A stretch of 64,000 nt of DNA from JBHEBG01 sp046557915. GTDB lineage: Bacteria > Bacteroidota > Bacteroidia > Flavobacteriales > Flavobacteriaceae. The notes below the pieces were generated by a model. The model had not been told where the DNA came from, searched no databases, and saw nothing but the letters and a program-made list of their open reading frames with translations. Position 1 is the first letter of the stretch; each line of letters begins with the position of its first letter. The DNA is taken from the NCBI RefSeq assembly GCF_046557915.1, contig NZ_JBHEBG010000004.1:440634-504633 (forward strand). Direction: 5' to 3'. This document shows, in pieces, positions 33,450 to 40,998 of this stretch. Position numbers and translations under genes: made by a program.

Positions 33450-34793
33450 CTAAATACCGGTGTAGTTACTAGGGGTTATGGCCTTTAATTCCGTTTTTAT
33501 CGCTGTAGATACATCTAAGGTATCTATGAAATCGGCAATGGATTGACGTGTAATCTTTGTATTGGTACGCGTTAATCCTTTTAATGCTTCATAAGGATTT
33601 GGATAACCTTCACGCCTTAAAATGGTCTGAATGGCCTCGGCCACTACAGCCCAGTTGTTTTCCAGATCTTGCTCAAACTTGTCCTGGTTCAGTAACAATT
33701 TATCCAACCCTTTAAGGGTAGATTGAAACGCTATTACCGTATGGGCCAAAGGAACACCGATATTTCGTAGTACTGTACTATCTGTAAGATCGCGTTGTAA
33801 CCTAGACACCGGTAGTTTAGCCGATAAGTGCTCAAAAATGGCATTCGCCATTCCTAAATTTCCTTCGGAGTTCTCAAAATCGATAGGGTTAACCTTATGG
33901 GGCATGGCAGAAGAGCCCACTTCGCCCTCTTTTATTTTCTGTTTAAAATAATCCATGGACACGTAGGTCCAAAAATCCCTATCCAAATCAATGATAATGG
34001 TATTGATTCTTTTTAAGGTATCAAACAGTGCGGCCATATGGTCATAATGCTCTATTTGCGTGGTTGGAAAAGAATGGTAAAGGCCTAGTTTTTCCTGCAC
34101 AAACTGCTGTCCAAAATTTCTCCAGTCTATCTTTGGGTATGCGATCTTATGTGCATTATAATTGCCTGTTGCGCCACCAAACTTAGCCGCACTGGGAATA
34201 TCATTGAGCAGATTAAACTGTTCTTTTAAACGGGTTACAAATACTGCTATCTCCTTGCCCAAGCGTGTGGGTGAGGCCGGTTGCCCATGCGTTCTGGCCA
34301 ACATGGGAACGGCATCCCAGTCTTTGGATAACTGTTCCAATTTTTCCAATACCTGCATGTATTGGGGTACGTATATTTCATTGACAGCTTCCTTAAGGGA
34401 GAGTGGAATGGCTGTATTGTTAATATCTTGGGAGGTTAATCCAAAATGTATAAACTCTTTGTAATCTTGTAGACCTAGTGTATCAAATTGTTTTTTTATG
34501 AAATATTCAACCGCCTTAACGTCGTGGTTGGTAATACTTTCGATTTCCTTAATTGCCTGGGCCTCTGCTGTTCCAAAAACAGTGTATATTTTCCTTAGAT
34601 CATCAAACTTCGAGTTATCAAACTTCGATAACTGCGGTAATGGAATTTCGCAAAGGGCTATAAAATATTCTATTTCTACCCTAACGCGGTATTTTATAAG
34701 GGCTTCCTCCGAAAAAAAAGGTGCCAAATCGGCGGCTTTGTTTCTATAACGCCCATCAATGGGGGAAATCGCGTTTAATTGGTTTAAGGACAT
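33450..34793 (-). CDS. purB: Adenylosuccinate lyase
   Basis: A 447-residue enzyme of the fumarase/aspartase superfamily. It contains MLARTHGQPASPTRLGKEIA (catalytic His), HFGLTSQDINNTAIPLSL, and the flexible signature loop GEVGSSAMPHKVNPIDFENS near residue 290. It cleaves SAICAR and adenylosuccinate in purine synthesis. The DIDRDFWTYVSMDYF and KINPID-type residues are those of the long E. coli-like branch. A gene of unknown function lies 87 bases upstream on the same strand. Confidence 0.96.
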   Translation of the reverse strand: MSLNQLNAISPIDGRYRNKAADLAPFFSEEALIKYRVRVEIEYFIALCEIPLPQLSKFDNSKFDDLRKIYTVFGTAEAQAIKEIESITNHDVKAVEYFIKKQFDTLGLQDYKEFIHFGLTSQDINNTAIPLSLKEAVNEIYVPQYMQVLEKLEQLSKDWDAVPMLARTHGQPASPTRLGKEIAVFVTRLKEQFNLLNDIPSAAKFGGATGNYNAHKIAYPKIDWRNFGQQFVQEKLGLYHSFPTTQIEHYDHMAALFDTLKRINTIIIDLDRDFWTYVSMDYFKQKIKEGEVGSSAMPHKVNPIDFENSEGNLGMANAIFEHLSAKLPVSRLQRDLTDSTVLRNIGVPLAHTVIAFQSTLKGLDKLLLNQDKFEQDLENNWAVVAEAIQTILRREGYPNPYEALKGLTRTNTKITRQSIADFIDTLDVSTAIKTELKAITPSNYTGI

Positions 34794-34880
34794 CGCTGAA
34801 CAGATTATTTTTGGAAAGGCCCAAAGATAACCATTAGTTAATGAGTTTAAAAGGTTTGAGGGTCTTAATCCGGTTCCGAT

Positions 34881-35441
34881 TTATTTAAGTTTTGCCAAGG
34901 TATGCCTAGCCCTGGCCTTGTACGCAGCACTACCGGTGGCATAATTTTGCTCAATAACAAGCCGAAGCTCAGGATGTACCCAAGGAAACTTCCTACCCAG
35001 TAGATAGAGCGAAGTCATGGAATAGGCTTTAGCAGCGACTTTGTAATCGCCTATGAGCCAATCAAAACAGCTGGTGACCATTTGCTCCAAATGTTTCTCG
35101 CTAAGGGCCAGTTGTACTTGTTCATTGTTTTTTGAGAAGTAAGCCAAGACCAAGCACTCACATATTTTGGCAAGAGGACGTACCGAAGAATCTAGATAAA
35201 CGCTTCCCATATTGGCAATAAAGGTGTCCAAATGCGGGAAAAGAAGGCTTAGGTTTTCTTTAACCACAAATTCCAGAACCCAACATGCCTTGCTGGAAAC
35301 AGGGTCGTCTACCTCAAAAACCAAGGACAACAGCACAGGAACTAGGGTAGGGTCATTACGGACCATGTGAGCCATTTCGGTTCTTTTTTCCCTGGTATGG
35401 TTTACATAATTCAACTTATTATAAAGTTCTGTTTTGGTCAC
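34881..35441 (-). CDS. Conserved helical protein next to purB (HEAT-like)
   Basis: A 186-residue, all-helical protein: VRNDPTLVPVLLSLVFEVDD, KACWVLEFVVKENLSLLFPH, RPLAKICECLVLAYFSKNN and DWLIGDYKVAAKAYSMTSLY look like successive HEAT or Armadillo-type hairpins. Family members are often labelled adenylosuccinate lyase in databases by neighbourhood, but no lyase motif is present. It lies upstream of purB on the same strand, 87 bases away, and is divergent from the haem-binding gene. It may be a protein-binding adaptor, which is inference. Confidence 0.75.
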   Translation of the reverse strand: MTKTELYNKLNYVNHTREKRTEMAHMVRNDPTLVPVLLSLVFEVDDPVSSKACWVLEFVVKENLSLLFPHLDTFIANMGSVYLDSSVRPLAKICECLVLAYFSKNNEQVQLALSEKHLEQMVTSCFDWLIGDYKVAAKAYSMTSLYLLGRKFPWVHPELRLVIEQNYATGSAAYKARARHTLAKLK

Positions 35442-35475
35442 AAATATTGTATTTTTAATGCATAAAATAAGGAAA

Positions 35476-35949
35476 ATGAAATCGATTAAAAAAATACTTG
35501 TAGCCTTACTTATAATCTTTATCGGTATGCAGTTCTATAGACCCGATAAGAATCTTGCGGCCGAAGGGCATGCCCATAATTTTGTTACGGAAACGGTGCC
35601 TTCTGCCCCTGTAACTTCTTTATTGGAACAGACATGCTATGATTGTCATAGCAACAATACGGTATACCCTTGGTACAATAATATTGCACCGGTTTCCTAT
35701 TGGTTAAAAGACCATATTGATGAAGGGAAGGGACACCTAAATTTTTCGGCTTGGGATACGTATGATAATAAGAAGAAAGACCATAAGCTGGAAGAAGTCG
35801 TAGAAATGCTGGAAGCTAAGGAGATGCCTTTAAAAGAGTATACCTGGACCCATGAGGAAGCACGGCTCACGGAATCCCAACGGGAAGCGATTATAACTTG
35901 GGCCAAGAAAACTAGGACACGCTATCAATTAGATCAGCGACCAGAGTAG
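35476..35949 (+). CDS. Haem-binding domain protein (cytochrome-like)
   Basis: A 157-residue protein. The start at 35476 (MKSIKKILVALLIIFIGMQF) gives a clean signal/anchor; longer readings overlap the divergent gene. The periplasmic part carries one CxxCH haem motif in TCYDCHSNNTVYPWYNNIAP, followed by VSYWLKDHIDEGKGHLNFSA, which is the pattern of the Bacteroidota haem_bd domain. It binds c-type haem, with an unknown redox partner. Its 3' end overlaps the convergent sirtuin gene by 38 bases. Confidence 0.88.
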   Translation: MKSIKKILVALLIIFIGMQFYRPDKNLAAEGHAHNFVTETVPSAPVTSLLEQTCYDCHSNNTVYPWYNNIAPVSYWLKDHIDEGKGHLNFSAWDTYDNKKKDHKLEEVVEMLEAKEMPLKEYTWTHEEARLTESQREAIITWAKKTRTRYQLDQRPE

Positions 35950-36607
35950 GAAGACCTTCAGCTGCAGTTTTAGGAATCAATGTTAAACCTTCGTAATCAG
36001 ACCTATTAATATTAGGGTTGGGGTCAACAAAGTAGATGGGCGTTTTAGGGGCGGCATAACCAATAAGCCCGGCGGCAGGGTATACCTGCATAGAGGTACC
36101 CACAATAATAAGGATATCGGCAGTTTGGGTAATCTCAACGGCTTTGTTCAACAGAGGTACCTGTTCTCCAAACCAAACGATATGAGGTCTAAGCTGGTAA
36201 CCATTTTCGCAAAGATCGCCCTGGTTAAGATCGGTCTCCCAATCTAAAATTAGATTTTCATCGTAGGTGCTCCTAACTTTTAACAGTTCGCCATGTAAAT
36301 GAACTACATGGGAGCTACCTGCACGTTCGTGCAAGTTATCCACGTTTTGGGTTACAATACTAACATCAAAATACTTTTCCATTAGTACCAATGCTTTGTG
36401 TCCCTTGTTGGGATCTACCTGTAATAGCTGCTTTCTTCGTTGATTGTAAAACTCAAAGACCAATGTTGGGTTTAAAGCAAATCCTTCTGGGGAAGCTACT
36501 TCCATTACATCGTGGCCCTCCCAAAGGCCGTTGGCATCCCTAAAGGTTTTAAGGCCGCTTTCCGCACTCATACCGGCGCCCGTTAGCACAACAATTTTTT
36601 GTTTCAT
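35912..36607 (-). CDS. Sirtuin-type NAD-dependent deacylase, lacking the zinc cysteines
   Basis: A 231-residue protein from the ATG at 36607 (a longer reading from 36682 adds an unlikely tail). Motifs: VLTGAGMSAESGLKTFRD, TQNVDNLHERAG, the catalytic His in HLHGELLKV, VWFGEQVP and GTSMQVYPAAG. The YNQRR segment has the Y-x-x-R arrangement of SIRT5/CobB-like enzymes, which favour succinyl and malonyl lysine. Between HLHGE and RPHIVWFGE the two CxxC pairs of the usual zinc module are absent (a single Cys in GDLCENG). It removes acyl groups from lysine with NAD. It overlaps the haem-binding gene by 38 bases at the 3' ends and diverges from trmH. Confidence 0.92.
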   Translation of the reverse strand: MKQKIVVLTGAGMSAESGLKTFRDANGLWEGHDVMEVASPEGFALNPTLVFEFYNQRRKQLLQVDPNKGHKALVLMEKYFDVSIVTQNVDNLHERAGSSHVVHLHGELLKVRSTYDENLILDWETDLNQGDLCENGYQLRPHIVWFGEQVPLLNKAVEITQTADILIIVGTSMQVYPAAGLIGYAAPKTPIYFVDPNPNINRSDYEGLTLIPKTAAEGLPTLVADLIDSVS

Positions 36608-36667
36608 TTTAAATCGAGATAGGTACGGATATAAAGATACATTTTCCTTTTTTCTTATATTCGATTT

Positions 36668-37324
36668 ATGATAGACCATCAACTTTTGGCGTATCTGGAA
36701 GGTTTTGTTTCAGAAGAGCGAAAAAAACGCTTTTTGGAAGTATTGGAACAACGCACTAATTTCATTACCGTGGGCATTGAAGATGTATTTCAGATGCACA
36801 ATACCAGCGCTGTTATAAGAAGTTGTGAGGTATTTGGTGTACAGCGGGCACATGTAATCGAAAATAAATTTAAAAAAAGGCTTGATAAAAATATTGCCAT
36901 GGGCGCACAGAAATGGGTAGATATAGAGCAGCACCAAACCGCTTCTTCCTGTATTTCGACATTAAGGGCAGAAGGATATAAAATAGTTGCCACCACACCG
37001 CATACCGAGCATTGTTTGCTAGATGATTTTAAACTTACCGATAAAACCGCCCTTTTCTTTGGGACCGAACAGGAAGGCCTAAGTAAAGAGGTATTGGAGC
37101 AGGCAGATGAACAAATAAAAATTCCTATGGTGGGCTTTACAGAGAGCCTAAACATATCAGTGTCTGCCGCAATTATTTTAAACACGCTTACCGTACAACT
37201 GAGGAAATCTAATTTGGATTGGCGTTTAACGGAAGAGGAAATGTTGGAGAAACGGATGGATTGGGCGCAAAAATCGATTAAAAGTATCGATGCTATTATG
37301 GCCAGATATTATGATGGTGAATAG
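36668..37324 (+). CDS. trmH: tRNA (guanosine-18) 2'-O-methyltransferase TrmH-like
   Basis: A 218-residue SPOUT protein. Motif 1 is RQRTNFITVGIEDVFQMHN / NTSAVIRSCEVFGVQ, motif 2 ALFFGTEQEGLS, motif 3 IPMVGFTESLNISVSAAIIL, which together form the trefoil knot that binds AdoMet. The C-terminal extension (LTEEEMLEKRMDWAQKSIKS) is as in TrmH. It most likely methylates G18 of tRNA. It diverges from the sirtuin gene with 60 bases between. Confidence 0.9.
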   Translation: MIDHQLLAYLEGFVSEERKKRFLEVLEQRTNFITVGIEDVFQMHNTSAVIRSCEVFGVQRAHVIENKFKKRLDKNIAMGAQKWVDIEQHQTASSCISTLRAEGYKIVATTPHTEHCLLDDFKLTDKTALFFGTEQEGLSKEVLEQADEQIKIPMVGFTESLNISVSAAIILNTLTVQLRKSNLDWRLTEEEMLEKRMDWAQKSIKSIDAIMARYYDGE

Positions 37325-37367
37325 TTTTTTTACTAATTTTAATACGCAACTAACAAATTTTAAACAA

Positions 37368-37898
37368 ATGATGATAATACTTTACATTCTCGCAGGACTA
37401 GTGGTCCTAATTGCACTTTTGGCGGTGATAGCCCCAAAATCCTACGATGTTTTTAGAAAGATCGAGATTTCGCGACCTAGAGCGGAAGTTTTTGAATACT
37501 TGAAGTACTTGAAGAAACAAGACGAATGGTCTCCATGGGCAAAGAAAGACCCAAATATGGAAAAGAAGTTTACTGGGACCGATGGTGAAGTTGGCGCCGT
37601 AAGCTATTGGAACGGAAATAAAGATGTTGGCGAGGGAGAGCAGGAAATTACCAAGATTGAAGAAGGTAAAAGGGTAGAAGGGGAGCTTAGGTTTCTTAAG
37701 CCGTTTAAATCTACCTCAGATTGCTATATGGAAGTTGAAGACGTTTCAGAAGGCAATACTAGGGTCACTTGGGGCTTCACAGGGAAGAATAAGTTTCCCA
37801 TGAGCATTATGATGTTGTTTATGAGCATGGACAAAATGGTGGGTAAGGACTTTGAAGAAGGCTTGGCCAGCTTAAAAACTATTTTGGAAAAAGATTAG
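37368..37898 (+). CDS. SRPBCC family protein with N-terminal membrane segment
   Basis: A 176-residue protein from the ATG at 37368; an earlier ATG at 37290 would read through the end of trmH. A hydrophobic segment opens the protein (MMIILYILAGLVVLIALLAV). The START-like fold follows: FRKIEISRPRAEVFEYLKYL, WSPWAKKDPNMEKKFTGTDG, and VTWGFTGKNKFPMSIMMLFM. This is a polyketide-cyclase-type ligand pocket. Ligand and role are unknown. It is followed two bases later by a VOC protein and lies 43 bases after trmH. Confidence 0.82.
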   Translation: MMIILYILAGLVVLIALLAVIAPKSYDVFRKIEISRPRAEVFEYLKYLKKQDEWSPWAKKDPNMEKKFTGTDGEVGAVSYWNGNKDVGEGEQEITKIEEGKRVEGELRFLKPFKSTSDCYMEVEDVSEGNTRVTWGFTGKNKFPMSIMMLFMSMDKMVGKDFEEGLASLKTILEKD

Positions 37899-37900
37899 TT

Positions 37901-38278
37901 ATGGAAACCAATATGGTAGGATGGTTTGAAATTCCTGTCGTTGACATGGAACGAGCCAAAGCTTTTTATGATTCGGTTTTTGAAATTTCTATAGACATAC
38001 ACGATTTGGATGGCTTGGTTATGGGCTGGTTTCCAAATGCCCACGATAAAGTGGGCACATCCGGATCTCTTGTGAAACACAGTATGTATCAACCAAGCGA
38101 TACGGCAGGGCCGCTGATTTATTTTTCGTGCGCAGACCTTTCAGAACAACTTGGCAGGGTAGAATCTGCCGGTGGTACTATTATGAAACCTAAAACCGAA
38201 ATAGGAGGGGGACATGGTTTTATGGCCTTGGTAAAGGATACCGAAGGTAATAGAATTGCCTTGCATTCCGTGGCATAG
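37901..38278 (+). CDS. VOC family protein (glyoxalase-like)
   Basis: A 125-residue protein with the paired beta-alpha-beta-beta-beta units of the vicinal-oxygen-chelate fold: GWFEIPVVDMERAKAFYDSV at the start and IYFSCADLSEQLGRVESAGG in the second unit, then KDTEGNRIALHS. It resembles the bleomycin-resistance/glyoxalase group. Substrate unknown. It starts two bases after the SRPBCC gene and is convergent with the amylase gene. Confidence 0.85.
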   Translation: METNMVGWFEIPVVDMERAKAFYDSVFEISIDIHDLDGLVMGWFPNAHDKVGTSGSLVKHSMYQPSDTAGPLIYFSCADLSEQLGRVESAGGTIMKPKTEIGGGHGFMALVKDTEGNRIALHSVA

Positions 38279-38282
38279 CCTT

Positions 38283-39980
38283 TTACTGGGCAGCAAGTTC
38301 TAAGAGTGCAATATTGTAATTGTTCTCTAAGATTACCTTTCCGTTTTTTACCTCGACCGCCGTTTGGGAATACGTGTCGTATAATTTGGTTCCATCACCA
38401 AAAAAACCTTTGACCCACAAAGATTTTTTGCCATTGGGCAAATTTAGGCCTACCACCACTTTGTCCTTATAATCGCCCTTCATATATGTTCTGCTGAACA
38501 CGTAGGGCTTTTTAGCCAAACGCTTATGCTTCCCAGCGCCTATCGCCGGGTGGTTTGCCCTGAATTTTCCCAATTTTTGCCAGTGTGCCAAGACATTCTT
38601 GGTTTCGGGTAGGCTGTCCAATTCGCTCCAATTCATAAAAGAACGCAACGTAGCATCACCTTGTGTACTATCAATTTTAAGACTTCTAGCAGTTTCGTCC
38701 CCATAATAAATTTGCGAAGCACCAGGTGTCAACAACAGTACGTTGGCAGCATGATATGGGTTTTTTCTTTCCATATCGAAGGGCTCACTATCGTCATGGG
38801 AAGAAAGGTAATTGAGTACGCTTTTTCCTTTTAGTTTGGTGTTTAGAAGGTCGTTGTATTTTTTGAAAATCGATTGGTAATTCTTTTCCGCATCCTTTTT
38901 AAGTTCAAAATTGATAAGCGCCTTAAAACCATGATCAAAGTAGTCTACACTTTTGTCCTCAAAAGCAAAGTCCCTTCCACCAGAAATCCCGTAACCGTAT
39001 ACCTCGCCTACCATATAAAAGGGATTATCGTCCAAAATTTCATCCGGATGTTTTTTCTTCCAAGTTTCAAAAGCGTTGGAAGCTTCCGTATATAGTTCGG
39101 CCCAAGTCTTTTCATCGGCGTTACGTACGGTGTCTACCCTAAAGCCATCAACACCCAGGGCATTGACATAATCTGTTAACCACTTAATAATGTAAAAACG
39201 AGGCGCTCTAGGATAGCCAGTGCGCTCAAAGAACAGTTGCAGTTCGTCCAATTCGGTACTTAGGCGGCCTTCCGCCTTCCATTTAGCCAAAAGGGCATCT
39301 GGTAGTTCCACAGCTTCATCGGAATGTGTATAGATATCTGGTAGATTGTCTACCAAAGTGCAGCTCGTAGTCTTTTCATAGGTAGTGTATTCGCAAGTGG
39401 GGTCTGTCCGTACCCATTGTTCTGGCCATACAGGGTCTTCCTCAGTTGCAGGGCCGGTATGGTTAACCACAACATCCAAAAGAACACGAATACCTTTTTC
39501 ATGGGCCTTTTTTACCATGGTTTCCAGTTCTTCCTTGGTTCCAAAATTTGGATCTAAGGCAGTCCAGTCCTTTGCCCAATAGCCATGATAGCCATAGGTG
39601 TTGCCCGTACCTTCATCGGTATCTCCATGGATCTGCTCTACCACTGGGGTAAACCATATTGCATTTACACCAAGATCGGTAAAATAACCTTCATCCAATT
39701 TTTGCGTAATCCCCGCTATATCACCGCCCATAAAACCCCTAAGCTTACCGGTGGGATTGTTTCGCCCAAAGTTCTCATCGTTTTCGGGATTACCGTTGTT
39801 AAAACGGTCCGTCAAAAGAAAGTAAATATTGGCGCCTTCCCAGGTAAATGGAACAGATTTATCTTGTGTAGCAACAGAATCCAGTAGCACGGTGGGTTCT
39901 TCTGATACTGTTTCTTTTTTATCTTCTTTACAAGCAAAAAACAACGTGAAAACAGCCACGGCCGTGAGCAGTTTTTTCAT
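38283..39980 (-). CDS. Alpha-amylase family lipoprotein (GH13)
   Basis: A lipoprotein of about 565 residues with lipobox FFAC, so it is anchored in the envelope. A second ATG two codons upstream (39986) is possible. GH13 regions, numbered from that first ATG: DVVVNHTG at 171, the nucleophile Asp285 in GFRVDTVRN, the acid/base Glu328 in MVGEVYGYG, and the transition-state Asp in LSSHDDSEPF near 397. A C-terminal beta domain follows. It hydrolyses starch-type alpha-glucans at the cell surface or in the periplasm. No susC/susD pair is adjacent, so it is not part of a visible utilisation locus. Confidence 0.93.
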   Translation of the reverse strand: MKKLLTAVAVFTLFFACKEDKKETVSEEPTVLLDSVATQDKSVPFTWEGANIYFLLTDRFNNGNPENDENFGRNNPTGKLRGFMGGDIAGITQKLDEGYFTDLGVNAIWFTPVVEQIHGDTDEGTGNTYGYHGYWAKDWTALDPNFGTKEELETMVKKAHEKGIRVLLDVVVNHTGPATEEDPVWPEQWVRTDPTCEYTTYEKTTSCTLVDNLPDIYTHSDEAVELPDALLAKWKAEGRLSTELDELQLFFERTGYPRAPRFYIIKWLTDYVNALGVDGFRVDTVRNADEKTWAELYTEASNAFETWKKKHPDEILDDNPFYMVGEVYGYGISGGRDFAFEDKSVDYFDHGFKALINFELKKDAEKNYQSIFKKYNDLLNTKLKGKSVLNYLSSHDDSEPFDMERKNPYHAANVLLLTPGASQIYYGDETARSLKIDSTQGDATLRSFMNWSELDSLPETKNVLAHWQKLGKFRANHPAIGAGKHKRLAKKPYVFSRTYMKGDYKDKVVVGLNLPNGKKSLWVKGFFGDGTKLYDTYSQTAVEVKNGKVILENNYNIALLELAAQ

Positions 39981-40142
39981 TTTCATCTATTTTGCCTAAA
40001 ACTATAAAATGATAGTGGAAATATAAAATTTATTTCTTCGGATTATGCAATCGCCCAATTTTGGAGACCGCAGTACAAAATACGACAATGCGAAGCCTAA
40101 GAAAATAATTTTAGTGGTCTGTATAACAGTAGTTTAACCGTG

Positions 40143-40922
40143 CTAATTTCTTCTATTCAAAACTTTGTATTCTTCGTAACAACTGCTTATGGCGTCTAAT
40201 ATTTGTAGATCATTGGCCGTAGTGATAAAAGATTTGGAATAATTACAGTTGTTAAGGATATCGTCTATATCCATTTTTTCTATTTGTAGCAGCTCTGTTA
40301 AGGTTTCCCGATCGAACTTTGAGGCCAGTAGGTCCCTAATATCATCATCTTCCTTCATTTGCCTTAATTTTCGCATCTGATTGGGTTTTTTTCCAAATAG
40401 ATTGCGCAGTAAATCCGCAGGGTTTAATATGGCACCCAGCACTTTGGTAACGGCACTTGGGTTCTTCTTTCCGGCTTCATAGCCAACGGAAAGGCCAGAT
40501 ATGCTATATTGATAGGCATTGTTTATAGGAAGGTTTTTAACATCTATTTCCAGGTATCCTGTGAGCTGGTAGGGTCTTAATATAACTTCCTCTAGGGCAT
40601 AGGCCAATTCCGTTAGTTTAATCTCCGTATCCTCAAAACGGAACATATCGTTGGTGACCCGGATTTTTTGGGATTTAAAACCTAGAAAAGAAAAGAACAA
40701 AGTATCGTTTACGGCAGCGGTAATTTGGAACTCACCTTTTTTGTTTGTTATAGTACCTACTACTTTGTTGAGGTTTACCACATGCACGCTTTCCATTGGA
40801 AAATCAGTTTGTGCATTTACAACAACCGCTTTAATCTCTTTTTCTGTAATGTTCTCAACATCGTCTTGCGAAAAAACGGAGAACCCGATTAATACAAAAC
40901 ATAGCAATATACTTTTTTTCAT
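40143..40922 (-). CDS. Secreted protein with carboxypeptidase-regulatory-like domain
   Basis: A 259-residue protein with a signal peptide (MKKSILLCFVLIGFSVFSQD). Residues 30-110 form a carboxypeptidase D regulatory-like beta-sandwich (KAVVVNAQTDFPMESVHVVN, GTITNKKGEFQITAAVNDTL, FFSFLGFKSQKIRVTNDMF). The C-terminal half is helical and unlike TonB receptors, with no barrel. Such proteins occur alone in many Bacteroidota with unknown roles, probably in the periplasm. It is monocistronic. The 162-base gap before the amylase gene shows nothing of note. Confidence 0.8.
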   Translation of the reverse strand: MKKSILLCFVLIGFSVFSQDDVENITEKEIKAVVVNAQTDFPMESVHVVNLNKVVGTITNKKGEFQITAAVNDTLFFSFLGFKSQKIRVTNDMFRFEDTEIKLTELAYALEEVILRPYQLTGYLEIDVKNLPINNAYQYSISGLSVGYEAGKKNPSAVTKVLGAILNPADLLRNLFGKKPNQMRKLRQMKEDDDIRDLLASKFDRETLTELLQIEKMDIDDILNNCNYSKSFITTANDLQILDAISSCYEEYKVLNRRN

Positions 40923-40958
40923 AAACTGTAATCAGTTTTAAAAATAGTAAACAAAACA

Positions 40959-40985
40959 AAAAAACACGCTGCGGCGTGTTTTTTT
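40959..40985. terminator. Terminator of the DEAD-box helicase gene
   Basis: Stem AAACACGC / GCGTGTTT with loop TGCG, A-rich on the left and T-rich on the right (40959-40985). For the minus-strand helicase gene ending at 40999 the run of A becomes the U-tract. It lies upstream of, not after, the secreted protein gene at 40143-40922. Confidence 0.85.
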
Positions 40986-40998
40986 AATATACAATTAA

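Noticed and set aside
34881..35441. Second adenylosuccinate lyase
   Set aside because: No lyase signature; the only real purB is at 33450-34793.
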